This document shows positions 36,316 through 48,271 of a stretch of DNA of 64,000 bases, one piece after another. Below the pieces are notes generated by a model. It was not told the origin of the DNA. It searched no databases and saw only the letters and a program-made list of their open reading frames with translations. Made by a program: the position numbers and the translations under genes. The DNA is from Endocalyx cinctus. Lineage: Eukaryota > Ascomycota > Sordariomycetes > Amphisphaeriales > Apiosporaceae. Within the stretch, counting starts at the first letter, position 1, and every line of letters begins with the position of its first letter. Location: assembly GCA_001600455.1 (NCBI GenBank), contig BCKC01000010.1, positions 254,144 through 318,143 on the forward strand. Direction: 5' to 3'.

Positions 36316-37147
36316 TATCAAGTATAAGTATGTATATATGTATATACATAGTACGTATATATTATACTACTTACTGCCCAATTACGGTACGAAATAGGTA
36401 AAAATACAAGATATGTTGATGAGTATGTTTTATCGAGTTTACTGGCCAATTTTGGTTCATTTCCGGGGAAATCTGACATGGGTCACTAACAAATTTATGC
36501 GCCTGTAATCTGTACTCCGTATCCTCTTATTGATTGACGTGGATTTGGGGAATGTCGGCGTTATCATAGTGGCGGCTTTTACGTAGTACAGTACTAAAAT
36601 ACTACCTACAGTACATACTTAAGTACCTAGGGTAGGTATGTCTAGGTACATATAGTGCCTATTAGTGCACATATAATTAGGTATCAGGTAGTGCACACTG
36701 ACCCTCTCTCGACACTGCTATGCTACATTATGCTAGGTTATCCTTGTCTCCCGGCCGGAATCCTGGAAAGACTACCCAGCCAGCCAGCACCCAGTAACCT
36801 TGAGAAAGTGAAGTGTACGGAGTACGTATTATTCCACTATCGTGAACGAGCAGAGCTGATGAGATGGACGAGGAAAGGGCGGAAATCGTAATCTCATCTG
36901 CCAATGGAAATAAAATAAATAAGCAAGTATTCATATACGGGCGGACGGGGTATCTGGTAGGCATCATTACTACTAGATCATGTCAATATGGAGAATATTG
37001 CATTTCAGCTTCACTTATATCTACCTTTTCAAACTTTTAATAGTGGCGTATTTTGCCAATGTTCATTTAAACCTCTCCATAATATTCTACCCTTTTTTTT
37101 TTCTCTCTCTCTCTCCTCGATATTTACTTGGTTCTTGATATCCTCGA

Positions 37148-37222
37148 TATACATACATACATACTTACACATACACATATACATACACATATACATACAC
37201 ATATACATATACGTATACATAC
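37148..37222 (+). repeat. ACAT/ATAC microsatellite
   Basis: Imperfect tract of ATACATAC, then three CACATATACATA units. Low-complexity spacer sequence. Confidence 0.8.
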
Positions 37223-37742
37223 AGCGCCGAACCCCCAAAATATAATGACATATATTATCAATCCTGTTGCCGATAACCGCCGAATTACACACTTATAGTA
37301 CCTACATTACTACTCCACTGCAGGGACGCAAGAGGGACTCTGTGTTACCTGATCCCGTAAATCATCAAATCTTTATTCCGTATGGGTGGGTGAATGATGC
37401 CCTGCGAGGACTGTACGATGCCTGCTGATGACACCACGAGCTTACCAAACCTGCATGCTGAGAATCCAATATATGTGTCCTAGGTACATGTATATTTATA
37501 TACATATATACATACGTATCTATATCTATATCCCGTCCTACACTATTGCTACTACATATATCGTATAGTACAACACCTCCTCCCCCTTCAGTTGCACTGG
37601 TAGCGGGGCAAATACTACTACTGCATTCGGCATAACTGTGTTTTTACGTACTTGTAGTCTAGGGGGTCACGGGTAGGGTCGATGGTGCGGAACGTCCCTC
37701 TCGAAGCTATTTACCGTGAGACAATAAATATTACCATTATTA

Positions 37743-37768
37743 TTGTTGTTGTTGTTGTTGTTGTTGTC
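37743..37768 (+). repeat. GTT microsatellite
   Basis: Eight consecutive TTG/GTT units in spacer DNA after ATTATTATTATTGTT. Confidence 0.85.
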
Positions 37769-38151
37769 TTTGACGGTTTAATAGATCGTGTTCTTACGAA
37801 TGCTTCTATTCGGTTCTCTTGACCGCACGTTCAGACAGATCTTTTACTTATGAAGCACGTAACCAGTCGTTTTCCCATCTTAAAAGTTTGTGCTTATGCT
37901 TAAATTTATAAAATTTAAACTACGTATCGAGAAAACTAAAAAATAAGGGAGATGTCACTAATATGCAGAAAAAAGGTAGAAATCAGAGCTGTCCGTCAGC
38001 GGCTGGGTGTTTACGAAGTGGAAGAATACTAGTCGACTGCCTACCTAGGTAGTTCATGAATCACCTGCGAGTTCATGTGAGCTCAGAAAGCACCTTTATG
38101 GTTATGACCCGAGCTGGTGAGAAAAGAAATCTTAATTGCTGGCTCAGCTCT

Positions 38152-38356
38152 CGTCATTTTGATCTTTTTGTTTTTCTCATTGTCTCTCTTGGGGAACTAC
38201 TGCAACTATATTTTGACGATAACGATCTTTTCTTTGGACCCGGAGATGTACATATAAGTATGGGTTTTACCGCTTACCAACTCTACTATACTAGGTATAC
38301 TACAGTTAGAATAATTACACTAGAACATCGTCTAGTGAAGATCTAATGAAGTAGTG

Positions 38357-38387
<31 letters not shown>
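38152..38387 (+). repeat. Poly(A)-tailed direct repeat, copy 1
   Basis: This 205-bp unit (38152-38356) is followed by at least 31 A residues running into the assembly gap. It matches copy 2 at 38488: the first 94 or so bases are identical, the rest strongly diverged but without length change. The 7-mer GCTCAGC occurs 4 bases upstream (38142-38148) and again right after the tail of copy 2 (38724-38730), like a target-site duplication. No protein coding or Pol III box was recognised. Confidence 0.75.
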
Positions 38388-38487
38388 NNNNNNNNNNNNN
38401 NNNNNNNNNNNNNNNNNNNNNNNNNNNNNNNNNNNNNNNNNNNNNNNNNNNNNNNNNNNNNNNNNNNNNNNNNNNNNNNNNNNNNNN
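38388..38487. other. Assembly gap (100 N)
   Basis: Exactly 100 N characters, a conventional gap size, placed between the poly(A) tail of copy 1 and the start of copy 2 of the duplicated unit. The true length is unknown and further copies may be hidden here. Confidence 0.95.
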
Positions 38488-38692
38488 CGTCATTTTGATC
38501 TTTTTGTTTTTCTCATTGTCTCTCTTGGGGAACTACTGCAACTATATTTTGACGATAACGATCTTTTCTTTGGACCCGGAGACGTATATATAATTATGTC
38601 TTTTATCGCGTAACAACTCAAATATACTACCTATACTACAGTTAGAACACTTACAATAGAACAACGCCATCTAGCCTTCTAATGAAGTAGTG

Positions 38693-38723
<31 letters not shown>
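38488..38723 (+). repeat. Poly(A)-tailed direct repeat, copy 2
   Basis: Second 205-bp unit (38488-38692) with a 31-nt A tail (38693-38723). It starts at the same base as copy 1 and ends with the same TAATGAAGTAGTG before the tail. Confidence 0.8.
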
Positions 38724-38726
<3 letters not shown>

Positions 38727-39175
38727 CAGCAGTTCAGCCACCGTCTAAGAGCGTAGGCGACGGCATATACGTTTTAGTATAATGCGTTGATGCGTAAACA
38801 TTGGAAGCGCCCAGTGGCTGGTTTTAGCAGCTCGGGCTAAGGGTTTCCGGCTGAGTGATATGTAAAAGGATCCCCCCCTTGTATTCGCAGGTTGGCTCGC
38901 TGGCTTTATATTACTACCTACTTAAGTATATACTGAAGTACTTAAAAAGTATTTAACCAATCGTGAGCCCAAACGTAACGAATGCTACAAGAGTACATAT
39001 AAGTTACTGCGTAAAGTAACTTGGTCATTCAGTTACCCTGAAAATATATACCTACTGTAGGTTAATCCATCGTTAATTCAACCTATTTGATTCCCGAAAT
39101 ACGACGGGGTGGATGATCTGGATATTGTATTCCAGCTCCATATCAATAGTATGTATGGCTTTTTATTCAGCCAGC

Positions 39176-39430
39176 CTACCAGCCTCCCAGCCTAAGTAAC
39201 CTGGAAAATTCACAGGTCAACGTGTTATAACATGACATCAAATCGTTGTCGTGTCTGGTATACGTATAATGATAGATCGATGTTATAATAAATATGTAGA
39301 TACAAGCTAGGGTTTGTACCAAAATAATCCAAGTCCTTGGCTCAGGAACATGCTCAGTAGTGTTTTCTAAAGCTGCAGTAAATTGATCCACAGTGTCGTG
39401 AAGCTCCTCGGTTGTGCATGTTCATCTTAT
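39176..39430 (-). pseudogene. Possible retroelement (LINE-type) fragment
   Basis: One minus-strand frame, open through the ATG-less codons before 39391, reads EELHDTVDQFTAALENTTEH followed by VPEPRTW. This resembles the short region between endonuclease and reverse transcriptase in fungal LINE polyproteins (helical stretch, then VP...W). It is about 45 codons long, then loses similarity, and no other element parts are seen nearby. Similarity is from memory only; it may be chance. Confidence 0.25.
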
Positions 39431-42114
39431 TCGTGCTTTTAGTCTTACCTATACGTACTTCACTGTGGAGTTCTTTCTTCGCTAAAAATCTCACGGATCT
39501 TGATCCGACGGAGACTAATAATAATAACATATCCTACCTTCGCCTAGGTCTATCTTCGCCAAGTTATTAACTTATCTGCGAGGCAATTCGTAGCATCGGA
39601 AATCGCTAACGGCTGATAGCCCTGACTTAGCAACGTCCATTCTTATGGTGGGGAAGAAATATTTTTCGTTTATTTTTTTCTCCCCCCTTTCCCAAGCTGA
39701 CACAAGGTGTCCTTTACAAAAATAAGCCAGTTGAATTATCACTCTCAAAAAAGCAAGAGAGAGATAAAGAAAGAGGGGAGAAGGAAATCTTGATTTCATC
39801 TGTTCTCCCCACCTAAACGCGCCGCCGCCCTGGCAGCTCTGGTAGGGTGTGGGTGAGCTGGCACCGAGAAATGACTGATAATTGGCGTCACTTAGCGTTT
39901 CCGCCTCTTAGTGAGATAGATCACCCTTGTAAAGAGAGAATGATCGACGCGCTATCCCGTGATAAGCGGCACCGACAGGTGGATATTTGCTTTTTTTTTT
40001 TTCCTGTCTCCCTCTCCCTCTCTCACTCTCTCCATCTTTAATTCGCGCAAGGGGATAAGATTCCTTTGCCGAGTAGTAAAACCAAAGAGGCTACGTAATA
40101 ATGGGGGGCTAATTAACCTGACTCCTATGAACCTTTTTTTTTATTTTGGCTTGGGTCCACCAAAAAAAAAAAAAAAAAAAAAAAAAAGACGTCAATGGTA
40201 GTCAGCCTTCCATCATCATCACATCTCTACACGTACGCCGCATCTGACCGCGAGCCCATTTTACAGTCTCTTTCCCGATCTATCGTTTCTAAGTAGCATA
40301 TTCGCAAAAAGAAGAGCCGCGTTCTGACTCTTACCCCCAACGAGTCATGGAACAAGCGTGATTCTAGAGGGGAAAAAAAAACATTAAATAAATAAGCCTG
40401 ACATCACTGGCCATTTCTGCTATACATATTATTGCTCTCCCTCCCCAGCTCCCGTAACTAATCTACACTAGAAAAAGACAAAGGAGGTAAGGAAAAATAT
40501 ATGTTCCGTAAATGTAGGTGATTCTCAGTCAGTTCGCGATTGGTATTCCCAGCAGCGGATTTCTGAATCTTGGGGAATATTCCTTAGTCAGGTATCTTTC
40601 ATCATTCAGCATCATCTTGTCTCTGGCAGGTGGTAAAATATGATAAAATTCAAAAAAAAAAAAAAAAAAAAAACAGACGCGAGTCCTCCCTGCCAAGGAA
40701 TCCTCCTGCTACCACAACGATGACTAACGGCAGAAATTTTCCATATTTTTTTTCTACGAGAAGACCCTATCTGCCTATCTGCTCCCCCTCCCCTTTCCCC
40801 CCTTGTCTGTACCCGCCAGCTTGTCCTGCCTGCCTATCTGGTATACTTACTCAGTACCGCTCATGTAGGTATCCGTTTCTTTTCCCTCCATCAGGGACGG
40901 CAAACACGCGCCGAGAACGGAGACGACGACGACGATGACGCGCCGTCGACGTATCTATCGGGGTATATGTAGATGTTTTTGACATTGCCGACAACAGTTG
41001 TATCCATATTACATAGTATACTTAGTAGGTAATATATTGAAAGTCGAGTTATTTTTAGAGTCTTTTTTTTTTTTTTGCACGTAGTCATAAAGTACATAGC
41101 ATATTGCTTCTTTTGGCGAGGGATAGTGATCGAAAAAAAGGGGGAGGGGTTCGTGATTCCCTATATTAGCCGCACCGGTACCACGAACCCAGCCGAGTAG
41201 GCAAATATTGACCATTACTACCTTAAGGGACACGTACATGATAACCCGGAGGAAAAGAAAAGAAAGAGAACTCCTGCGGGGCCATACGTCGCCTATACGT
41301 GGCTCCTAACTCAACTTTATGCAGCCAACATGTTTATATTCGATCATACTATGTACAGTACCTATGTTGTGGGAAGCCATTAATGCTAAAAATAAGATAT
41401 TAAGCGAGCAGCGCAATCAATCATGTGAGAGTTTTTCGGTACAAGTTGCCGCCGTTACATACAGATAACGTGTACGTGGATATAAGTTAGTTCAGTGGCC
41501 TTCGGAGGAGAGTTGGTACCAATTATACTCCCGTGCTATATATTTTCTTTCCCCTTTCGATGGGAACTCCCGCGTATACTAAAAGTTGTTGACTGATTTT
41601 CAGCTTGGGGTTGCCTATTTCTGCGAGAATTTGCTCAAAGGTCAAATCGACCCATTCCGCGAGGTTAGCTTAATATAAGCCGATAGATTGTGTGGTCATC
41701 TGCCTGTTCTTGTTTTGATACTGATGATGCTGAGAGCTTCGGTCATAGCGCTTTGCTCCAAGTGCTTATTATAGAAAGTGAAAAGAAAGAAAGAGAAAAA
41801 CTCGCATGTGAAAAGAGGGGAGGGAGTGAGAAGTAGTAAACGTCAAGATTGAACTCAACTAGCTAAATTAGTTTCCATGTCATATGTCTCAGGAAATTAT
41901 GATTACCACATATCCAGTGAATGATATCGACATACCGGCTCTATGTGATATCTCAGCATGCAATAAGTGCCAAATGGGGATGGTTTACTCGTATCAAGAT
42001 TCAACCTCTACGACGTAGAAAGCATAATATCGAGTCTCTTAATTTGTACTGCGATTCAAATTTTTAATACGCGACCTATCGACACTAATATCCCGACTCC
42101 GTTCTAGTGCTGCT

Positions 42115-43279
42115 TCAAGCCCCGTGAGTCTCGTAATATTCAACCCATTCCTTCCGGAGGCTTTCCAGCTCCCCCGGGTATTCCTCGAGATATTCATTGA
42201 TGTGCTCGGCCGCCAACCGGTCAACTTCCTCCTTATTCACCGCAGCCAGTCGGTATCGCGCCACTTGTTCCGGGTTCAGCCAATATCCCGGTCGCCATGT
42301 TTCGTTCGCTGGAAACTGCGCATGTTCGGTTAGCTGAAATATCCTAAGGAGGTAGATAGCAAGTAGAAGAAGAAGAAGATCCAATAAACTTTTGAATATG
42401 ACCCTCAAAAAAAAACTTACCGGGGTGATCTTAATCTTTCTCCGTCTCAAGCCTTTAGTTTTGTCGACCTCCGGTTTCGCCGTAGGCGCCCCGGTTATGC
42501 GATCCACTTCGTCCCACCACTCCTCCATGGTCATCTCGTGCCTCCACGTGAGGCCCGGCATGTCGCCCCAGTCCTCGCCCCAGATCTGTATCTTCTCCCA
42601 GGCCTCCTTGATGGTCTCATACGACCTTGAGTTGATGTCCGGGAAGGTGTCCCACTCGGCGTTGTCCCACTTGTTCATCTTCGCCTCGGTCTCCTTGGCG
42701 ATCTGGTAGAAGAACTGGAATATCGGTCGGGACGCGTTGTGCTCGCGCATCACCCGCTGTCGGATTTCCTTGTCCATCTCGTCGTTACCTGTGGAAGGTG
42801 GGAATCTGGATTCATCAGCCCCATTCAAAGCTTAAAGACAAAAAGACAAAGAAGGGGGGGGGGGCATGTCGAGCTTACTCAGGCGGTTCCTCATGCTTCC
42901 AAAGCCCATCGACATGAATCTCGGGCCTACCTTCATATTCATCCCAGCATTCTTTCCATATTCCCTGATCTATCCAATGCGCCCTGATCGTCGCAGCCGC
43001 GCGGTGGTACAGGGGACCGTCGCTCACTCCTTCGTGTATTCTTCTCCTCTTCGCCTTGGCCGATCGCTCCCTGACCGTAAGCGGGCTCTCGTCCCACAGG
43101 CGCCACATCTCGTTGAGGACCAGGCTCTCAAACACCGATCTTGGCAGCGTTCGCCTATGCTTGCCTCGAAGTATGGTGGCCTCGTCGATAGACGGCTCGT
43201 CCAGCTCCGTGTCCGACTCGGGCTCGGGGGTCGGTACACGAACCACCCTCTCCTTCATTATTTCCGAAAACGAACTCAT
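42115..43279 (-). CDS. Hypothetical protein with one hydrophobic segment-free charged body
   Basis: Three exons (42879-43279, 42421-42805, 42115-42333; minus strand) encode 334 aa. Introns use GTAAGC/CCAG and GTAAGT/TTCAG and join in phase (EEPPE-FPPSTG; KIKITP-LTEHAQ). The N-terminus is acidic (VPTPEPESDTELDEPSID), followed by a basic cluster (AKAKRRR). The protein is Trp-rich: MWRLWDESPL, HWIDQGIWKECWDEY, IWGEDWGDMPGLTW and ETWRPGYWLNPEQ recur. This spacing, with WNP/Y-E-E-Y elements, looks like a helical repeat-poor fungal family, but I do not recognise it. There is no signal peptide or convincing membrane segment. The C-terminus is acidic/helical (EHINEYLEEYPGELESLRKE). The start at 43279 is the first ATG after an upstream stop. 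Real gene likely; function unknown. Confidence 0.72.
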
Positions 43280-43946
43280 GAATACCGGCTTTACTGATGC
43301 TGAGGTAGATTAAATGATTTGGAAATGATTTCTATGCAGGACAAGTAAAGTGTTGTTAGGAGATGGATGAAATAGAGGAACCAAATTAAGTAGACCTAAA
43401 GTAGCCTTCGTTTAACTTGATTTAGTTTGAATAGCCCCAAAAGAAATTCGTGTCGAATGTAATAAAGGCCTACGTTTTCAATCACCGAAAAGGGATAAGA
43501 ATTCGTGCTTATAAGGTATTTTCTCAAATTCTTCTATCGGAAGCGGTAATCATCTACGAGGTTAAGGTGTTTTCGAATTCTGTTTCATGTCTTATTTCGT
43601 TTCCGGCATCAGCTAGTTCTGGGTTTGAAACAAGCTTTGAAAGAACATTTTGAGGCTACAACAAGTCTTATATATCTCCCTTCAATGCACAATACAATCG
43701 AATAGATCACCATGGTTATCGTACGAAAGGTTATATAAGCTTGAAGAATAAATTAATTCATCATGAAGTATAAAGGAGCCATTGTATTTTACATGCTGCC
43801 AATCTGCTCGGGTGCGCATAAAGCTATAGCAGATAAACGCAATAGACGGTGGAGAGTGAAACTCCCTAACTCATCAACTGGCATGTATTGAAAAATCCCA
43901 CCTCCTGGAGCTTACTTCTTCCAGTAATTTCCTCAACAATGCTAAC
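43280..43946. other. Divergent spacer, no gene seen
   Basis: Separates the unknown minus-strand gene from the FHA-kinase gene on the plus strand. AT-rich, short frames only; it must contain both promoters. Confidence 0.5.
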
Positions 43947-46051
43947 ATGAGAGTAGTATGTAAACCTCCCGCCCCATACATGGCTACTCGTGGCCATTTC
44001 GAGAGAGTATCGAGGATCAATGACTTGCTAATACCGAATATACCTATGCATTTCACAGAAGGCATTTGCAGTTGGACAAAAACTTTCGAAGAGTAATAAA
44101 GACTTCACACTTCTCACTTTGGGTAGTGGGGACGAGGTGGATATTGTTCTTCTCAACAGTCAACTAAAACGAAACCAGTGCAAGTTCCTATTCAACCCGG
44201 AAAGTGGTGCCGTACTCTTCTGCAATAATCACAAGGATGACAATATCAAGACAGACCATTTCCCGGACCGGAAGATCAAGAATGCTGACTTCCGCGCCCA
44301 CCGGTTGCCCGTGGTGGTGAGTGAGTAACAAGATTCGATCTTCTTCTTATCCGATATAAATTTGGCCCCGTCTCGGGATATTGATTTTTTTTTTGACCAA
44401 ACCCTGTCTGCTCAGTGCCGGGATTCAACCCGATAGTAACGATTGGTCGCGGTTCCAATTCGGCCTCGTTCGAGCTTATCTGGCCCGACAAACCCGACAC
44501 GAGCTTCGCAAAAGTGCTCAAAAATGCCGACGACGATCTCAAAGCGAGAAAATATAGCTCGACGCAGATAAGTGATTATTGGGACAAGGCCCATCAAGAT
44601 TTCCAAGGTTTTTACGAGAGAGAATTGGAAAGCGGTCGCGAGCTTATAGCCCGACCCTTGTATGAGCTCGGCCGCGGCGGGTTTGGCACCGTAGAGAAGA
44701 GTATCGATATATATTCAGGTCGACTAATGGCGGTCAAGAAACTTAAACCAGGTCGCGCTTCGGACACACAACTTCAAATGTTTCATAGAGAGGCAAGGGT
44801 CATGAAAAGGATTAGCCATGTAAGTTCAAATCTAAGGTTTGTACCGGTAGCTTCCAAGTGAGCTATAATACTGATATTTGACTGGGGCGCGGGGGGAGCG
44901 CCTTTGTAAAATGGAAAATGCGTAGCGGAATATAGTGAAGTTCATCAGCGCCTTGCAAACAGGCACCAGTCAGATACAGATATTCATGGAGCTGAGACGG
45001 GGAAATTTACGAGATTTAGCAAAGACCATAGACATTTCTGAAGAGAACTGCAGCCATCATATCCTCGGGGATATGCTCGAAGCGCTGCAATACCTTGCCT
45101 ATCGGAACATCGGCCATCGTGACGTGAAGCCTGAAAACATCTTATACGATGTTAGGCCAGACAAATACGCGGTTTTCCAACTGGGTGACTTTGGCTTGGC
45201 GAGAACGCTGGAGGGAGACAAGGCAACGCCCTGTGGAACTTTGTCATACACAGCACCTGAAGTGCTTTGGTAAGTATGGGAACATCCCGTAGTAGTATTT
45301 TTCCTCCTCCTCCTCCTCCTCCTCCCCCCCTCCTCCTATAAGCTTGAGCTAACGCTTGGACGGCAGTAAGTAATTTAAACCTCTTTACTCTAGAATATAC
45401 CGGGACATTCCACAAAGCGGGGGTGAAAAAAAAAATGAAAAAAAAAGGAAAAAGAGGAAAGTATGAAAGCTACTAACGTAAGATGTCTTTAACTACTATA
45501 GTCAACAGGGAACAAACACCTAAAGCCGAGTGAGTTTCCCTGCCTCTCTTTCACTCCCCGAGTAGTATAATACCGGGATGAACTGTGGGGGTACAAAAAG
45601 ACGAGAGGTGATTAACTTTTGTCTGCGGTAGCGTGTGGTCTTTGTTTGTCACCATGTTATGGGTCCACGACGTAGAAGACTTTCGCCAAGTGGAGGGTTC
45701 ATGGCCCTCGACGCCGGGACCGGGGCACTACTTCGCGATACAAGCAGCTTTGAAGTGCAAAGAAGTGGAGCATATCCGGGAGATGGGAATCTACGACGAT
45801 CAGCTGCGCGCATCGGCAACAGAAATGTTACAGAAGCTATTCTACCCGGCGCATACGCCTCTGGATCATAAGTGGACAGAGGTGAGTTGAACATGATATG
45901 ATCCTTTTGTCTGATTTGGCGTTGAAGATTTGCTGACTCCACGATTCTTCCGTTGTAGTGGGCTTATCAATGGTACAATGGAAAGTATAATTTCGGCTCA
46001 GAGCTAGAATTTGTTGTAGAGATGGGAAAGAAAATGAATATGGATATGTAG
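43947..46051 (+). CDS. FHA-domain serine/threonine protein kinase
   Basis: Proposed exons 43947-43955, 44059-44320, 44416-44819, 44926-45269, 45509-45529, 45632-45881 and 45959-46051 encode about 460 aa. An N-terminal FHA-like domain (LLTLGSGDEVDIVL, QCKFLFNPESGAV) precedes a complete kinase domain: glycine loop ELGRGGFGTVEK (about 174-185), lysine in MAVKKL, HRDVKPENIL, GDFGLA, GTLSYTAPEVL and KADVWSL. All catalytic residues are present. A 21-nt exon supplies WEQTPKA between the activation segment and DVWSL; it fits phase on both sides, whereas simply joining the longer exons loses the frame. The nine-base first exon (MRV) is inferred from a GTATGT donor and a GCTAAT branch site upstream of the AAGGCA exon; it is the least certain part. 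Rad53/Chk2-like order, but no DNA-damage role can be claimed; an independent fungal FHA-kinase family is equally likely. Confidence 0.82.
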
Positions 46052-48271
46052 CGATAGCCTTATGAAGAAGTTTATCGTCAGATATTAACCCATTTCTCTA
46101 AACTAAGTACTTGTCCACAGGTCTAAGTGGATATTAGTTAGCACGTGGGATATAGATATAGTGATTATCCATATCTATGGATGTATGAAGAAGTGTATCG
46201 TCAGATATTCATTCTTTTCTTTAAACTACTTACTGTGTTAAGTATCCATCAACGTAGTGTAGAACCTTGGAAGCTTCCTCTTGTTCTAGTGTAGTTGTAG
46301 CATAGTGTAGCGTAGCGTAGTGTACGATAGCGTTAGTGGGCTCTACAAGTATTTGAGTGATATTTCTTCCGCGAAGACAATACCGGATTAGGTAACGCTC
46401 TGTACATATAGGCCTGATAGGTACGTTCTAGGCCCTTAAAATGAAGAAATACACTACCTACTTAAGTGCTTAGGTACCTAGGCTGCTAGGCTGCTAGGGT
46501 AGACATACACTTTTGGGCGGCTCGAGTTCTAACCCGGCGTGCGGCTCTGACTCCTAATCTAACCAGATTCATGTAAAAAATATGATGTTTTGAGTTTNAA
46601 AAAAAAAAAAAAAAAAAAAAAAAAAGAAGCTTGTGTAAAATTTTGAAAATAAAGTGAGATGGGAAAAAGGCCTTTCTATAATAGTTTAGGTGTGGTTTTT
46701 ACGTAGTAGTGTACATACATGTATATAAGATAGGCACCAAGGGACACCACTGTCAGAGTGTCAGAAGTGTCCACCTACACCACTCAGACCACTGTTGATT
46801 CAATTAAATCCCACTATAAATATATTGTTTTAGGCCTAGCTTATATGCGGGAGGTTATATTTAGTGTACGTTGGTCTTAAAAATAGCGTATACTATGGAA
46901 ACAAGCTTAAACTAAGCATTCAGGATTACTAAAAAAGCTGGAGCAAGTAGGCTGACGTCGGATATCATGACCCTCACTGCCGTTTCGTTTCTGCGGCACA
47001 GCTATGCAATCCCAATCTATATGTACTATATCTAAGTAAAACTAACGTACTCACTTACCCAACCTCGTCCTATGACGGGAGAGGCGTTATTGCTACACCG
47101 GCATATCGTACTTGGCATATTCTTAGCACGCTACTTTCGTATGTAAGCCAGCAGTTTCATACTAGTATACTAAGTTTTCATATGTTGAAGATGCGAGTGA
47201 GACTCCTTTTATTACTGTACACATATCGAGAGCAAGCTTAACCGCGGGAAAAGGACGTATACTATGTATACACAATCCTTTAGCCTACAATCCTTTCTTA
47301 CCTAATCCCATTTCCATACGTCTACTTGTAAATGATATTCCCGCCATTCAATCTATCGTACAGTAGAATTTTATTTCAAGAGCGAGAGAAAAAAAAAAGG
47401 AAAAAAAAAAGGAAAAAAAAAAGAAGAAGGATCAGTTCCCTTGTCGCCTACTGCGTAAATGAGATCAGCGGCGCCAAGGCTCGCCTTCCCCTCTACACTA
47501 CGCTACTTGAGGTGTTGGTGGCTATGTTTTCGATTCTCCACAGTAAGCATTAAACATTTCGTCTTCCTATCTCGTCCTATTCTTCTCGTCTCATCAGCTT
47601 TATCATTATTTTTGTACCCTAACGTGATACTATGCAACCCAGCTTATTCCTCTTTAGTCCGACAGTCTGGTTAGATAATCCACTATAGGCGTAGTTTAAC
47701 CAAAGGTAATCCACCGAGACGGCAGGGGAGATCCTTCGACCGTACCCAAGTATACAAGAAGCAATCCGCAAAACAAAAAAAAAAAAAAAAACTGCCCTTC
47801 TCTGATTGGGTTCCTTTCTACCAGGAAGCGATGTCGTTCGTGATAATTACGGAGTACATGGCACGAATGGCCCTAAACTACTAAGCCTACCAACTTCTGA
47901 AACCCCTGCGAGAATAGAGCTTGGAGGTGAAAGATCGGCGGGAAGGATTTGTGGACCAAACTCCCCAAGGAGGAGAAATGAAGCAAACCAGCAAACGTGC
48001 TACGTACTACGTATATTTATTATGTATGTGCGTATAGAATACGCTAAATTCTTAGTTGTTTATATAAAGTCCAGAGTCCTAACTAGATGGACGGAATTAT
48101 TCCCTGATAGCTCGACCCTCGTTGCTTCCACATCTTTCTTCACCTCGATAATAATCTTCATCTCTTTTATTTATTTAGTTGGATCTTTTAAATTCTTCCT
48201 AGGCCTTGTCAATTTGAAACAAAGTCTGTTGTTGTTTTTCTTTCTGTTTAGCCTCTCTTCACATCGTCGAG
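46052..48271. other. Spacer with local duplication and homopolymers
   Basis: No supportable gene. Just after the kinase stop a direct repeat of about 50 bp is present (46061 and 46184). A GTAGT/GTAGC-rich tract lies near 46290-46325, one ambiguous base at 46598 precedes a 27-nt A run, and a TACGGAGTA motif sits at 47848. The last 200 bp are the TC-rich leader of the DUF300 gene. Confidence 0.5.
46061..46233 (+). repeat. Diverged direct repeat in kinase 3' flank
   Basis: TATGAAGAAG-T-TTATCGTCAG-ATATT at 46061 recurs as TATGAAGAAG-T-GTATCGTCAG-ATATT at 46184, with similarity continuing for about 50 bp (TTTCTCTAAACTAAGTACT versus TTTCTTTAAACTACTTACT). Confidence 0.7.

Larger units (their letters stand above)
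34604..42114. other. Gene-poor, microsatellite-rich region with assembly gap
   Basis: The first 1.2 kb probably hold the SKN7 promoter and leader. Beyond that I find no supportable gene. The region contains GGCT and GATA microsatellites (35467-35548), TATATG and ACAT tracts (36281-36314, 37148-37222), a GTT tract (37743-37768), many TACCTA/TAGGTA palindromes, TACGGAGTA-class motifs at 36513 and 36816, a 100-N gap, a duplicated poly(A)-tailed unit and a possible retroelement fragment near 39300. Confidence 0.5.
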
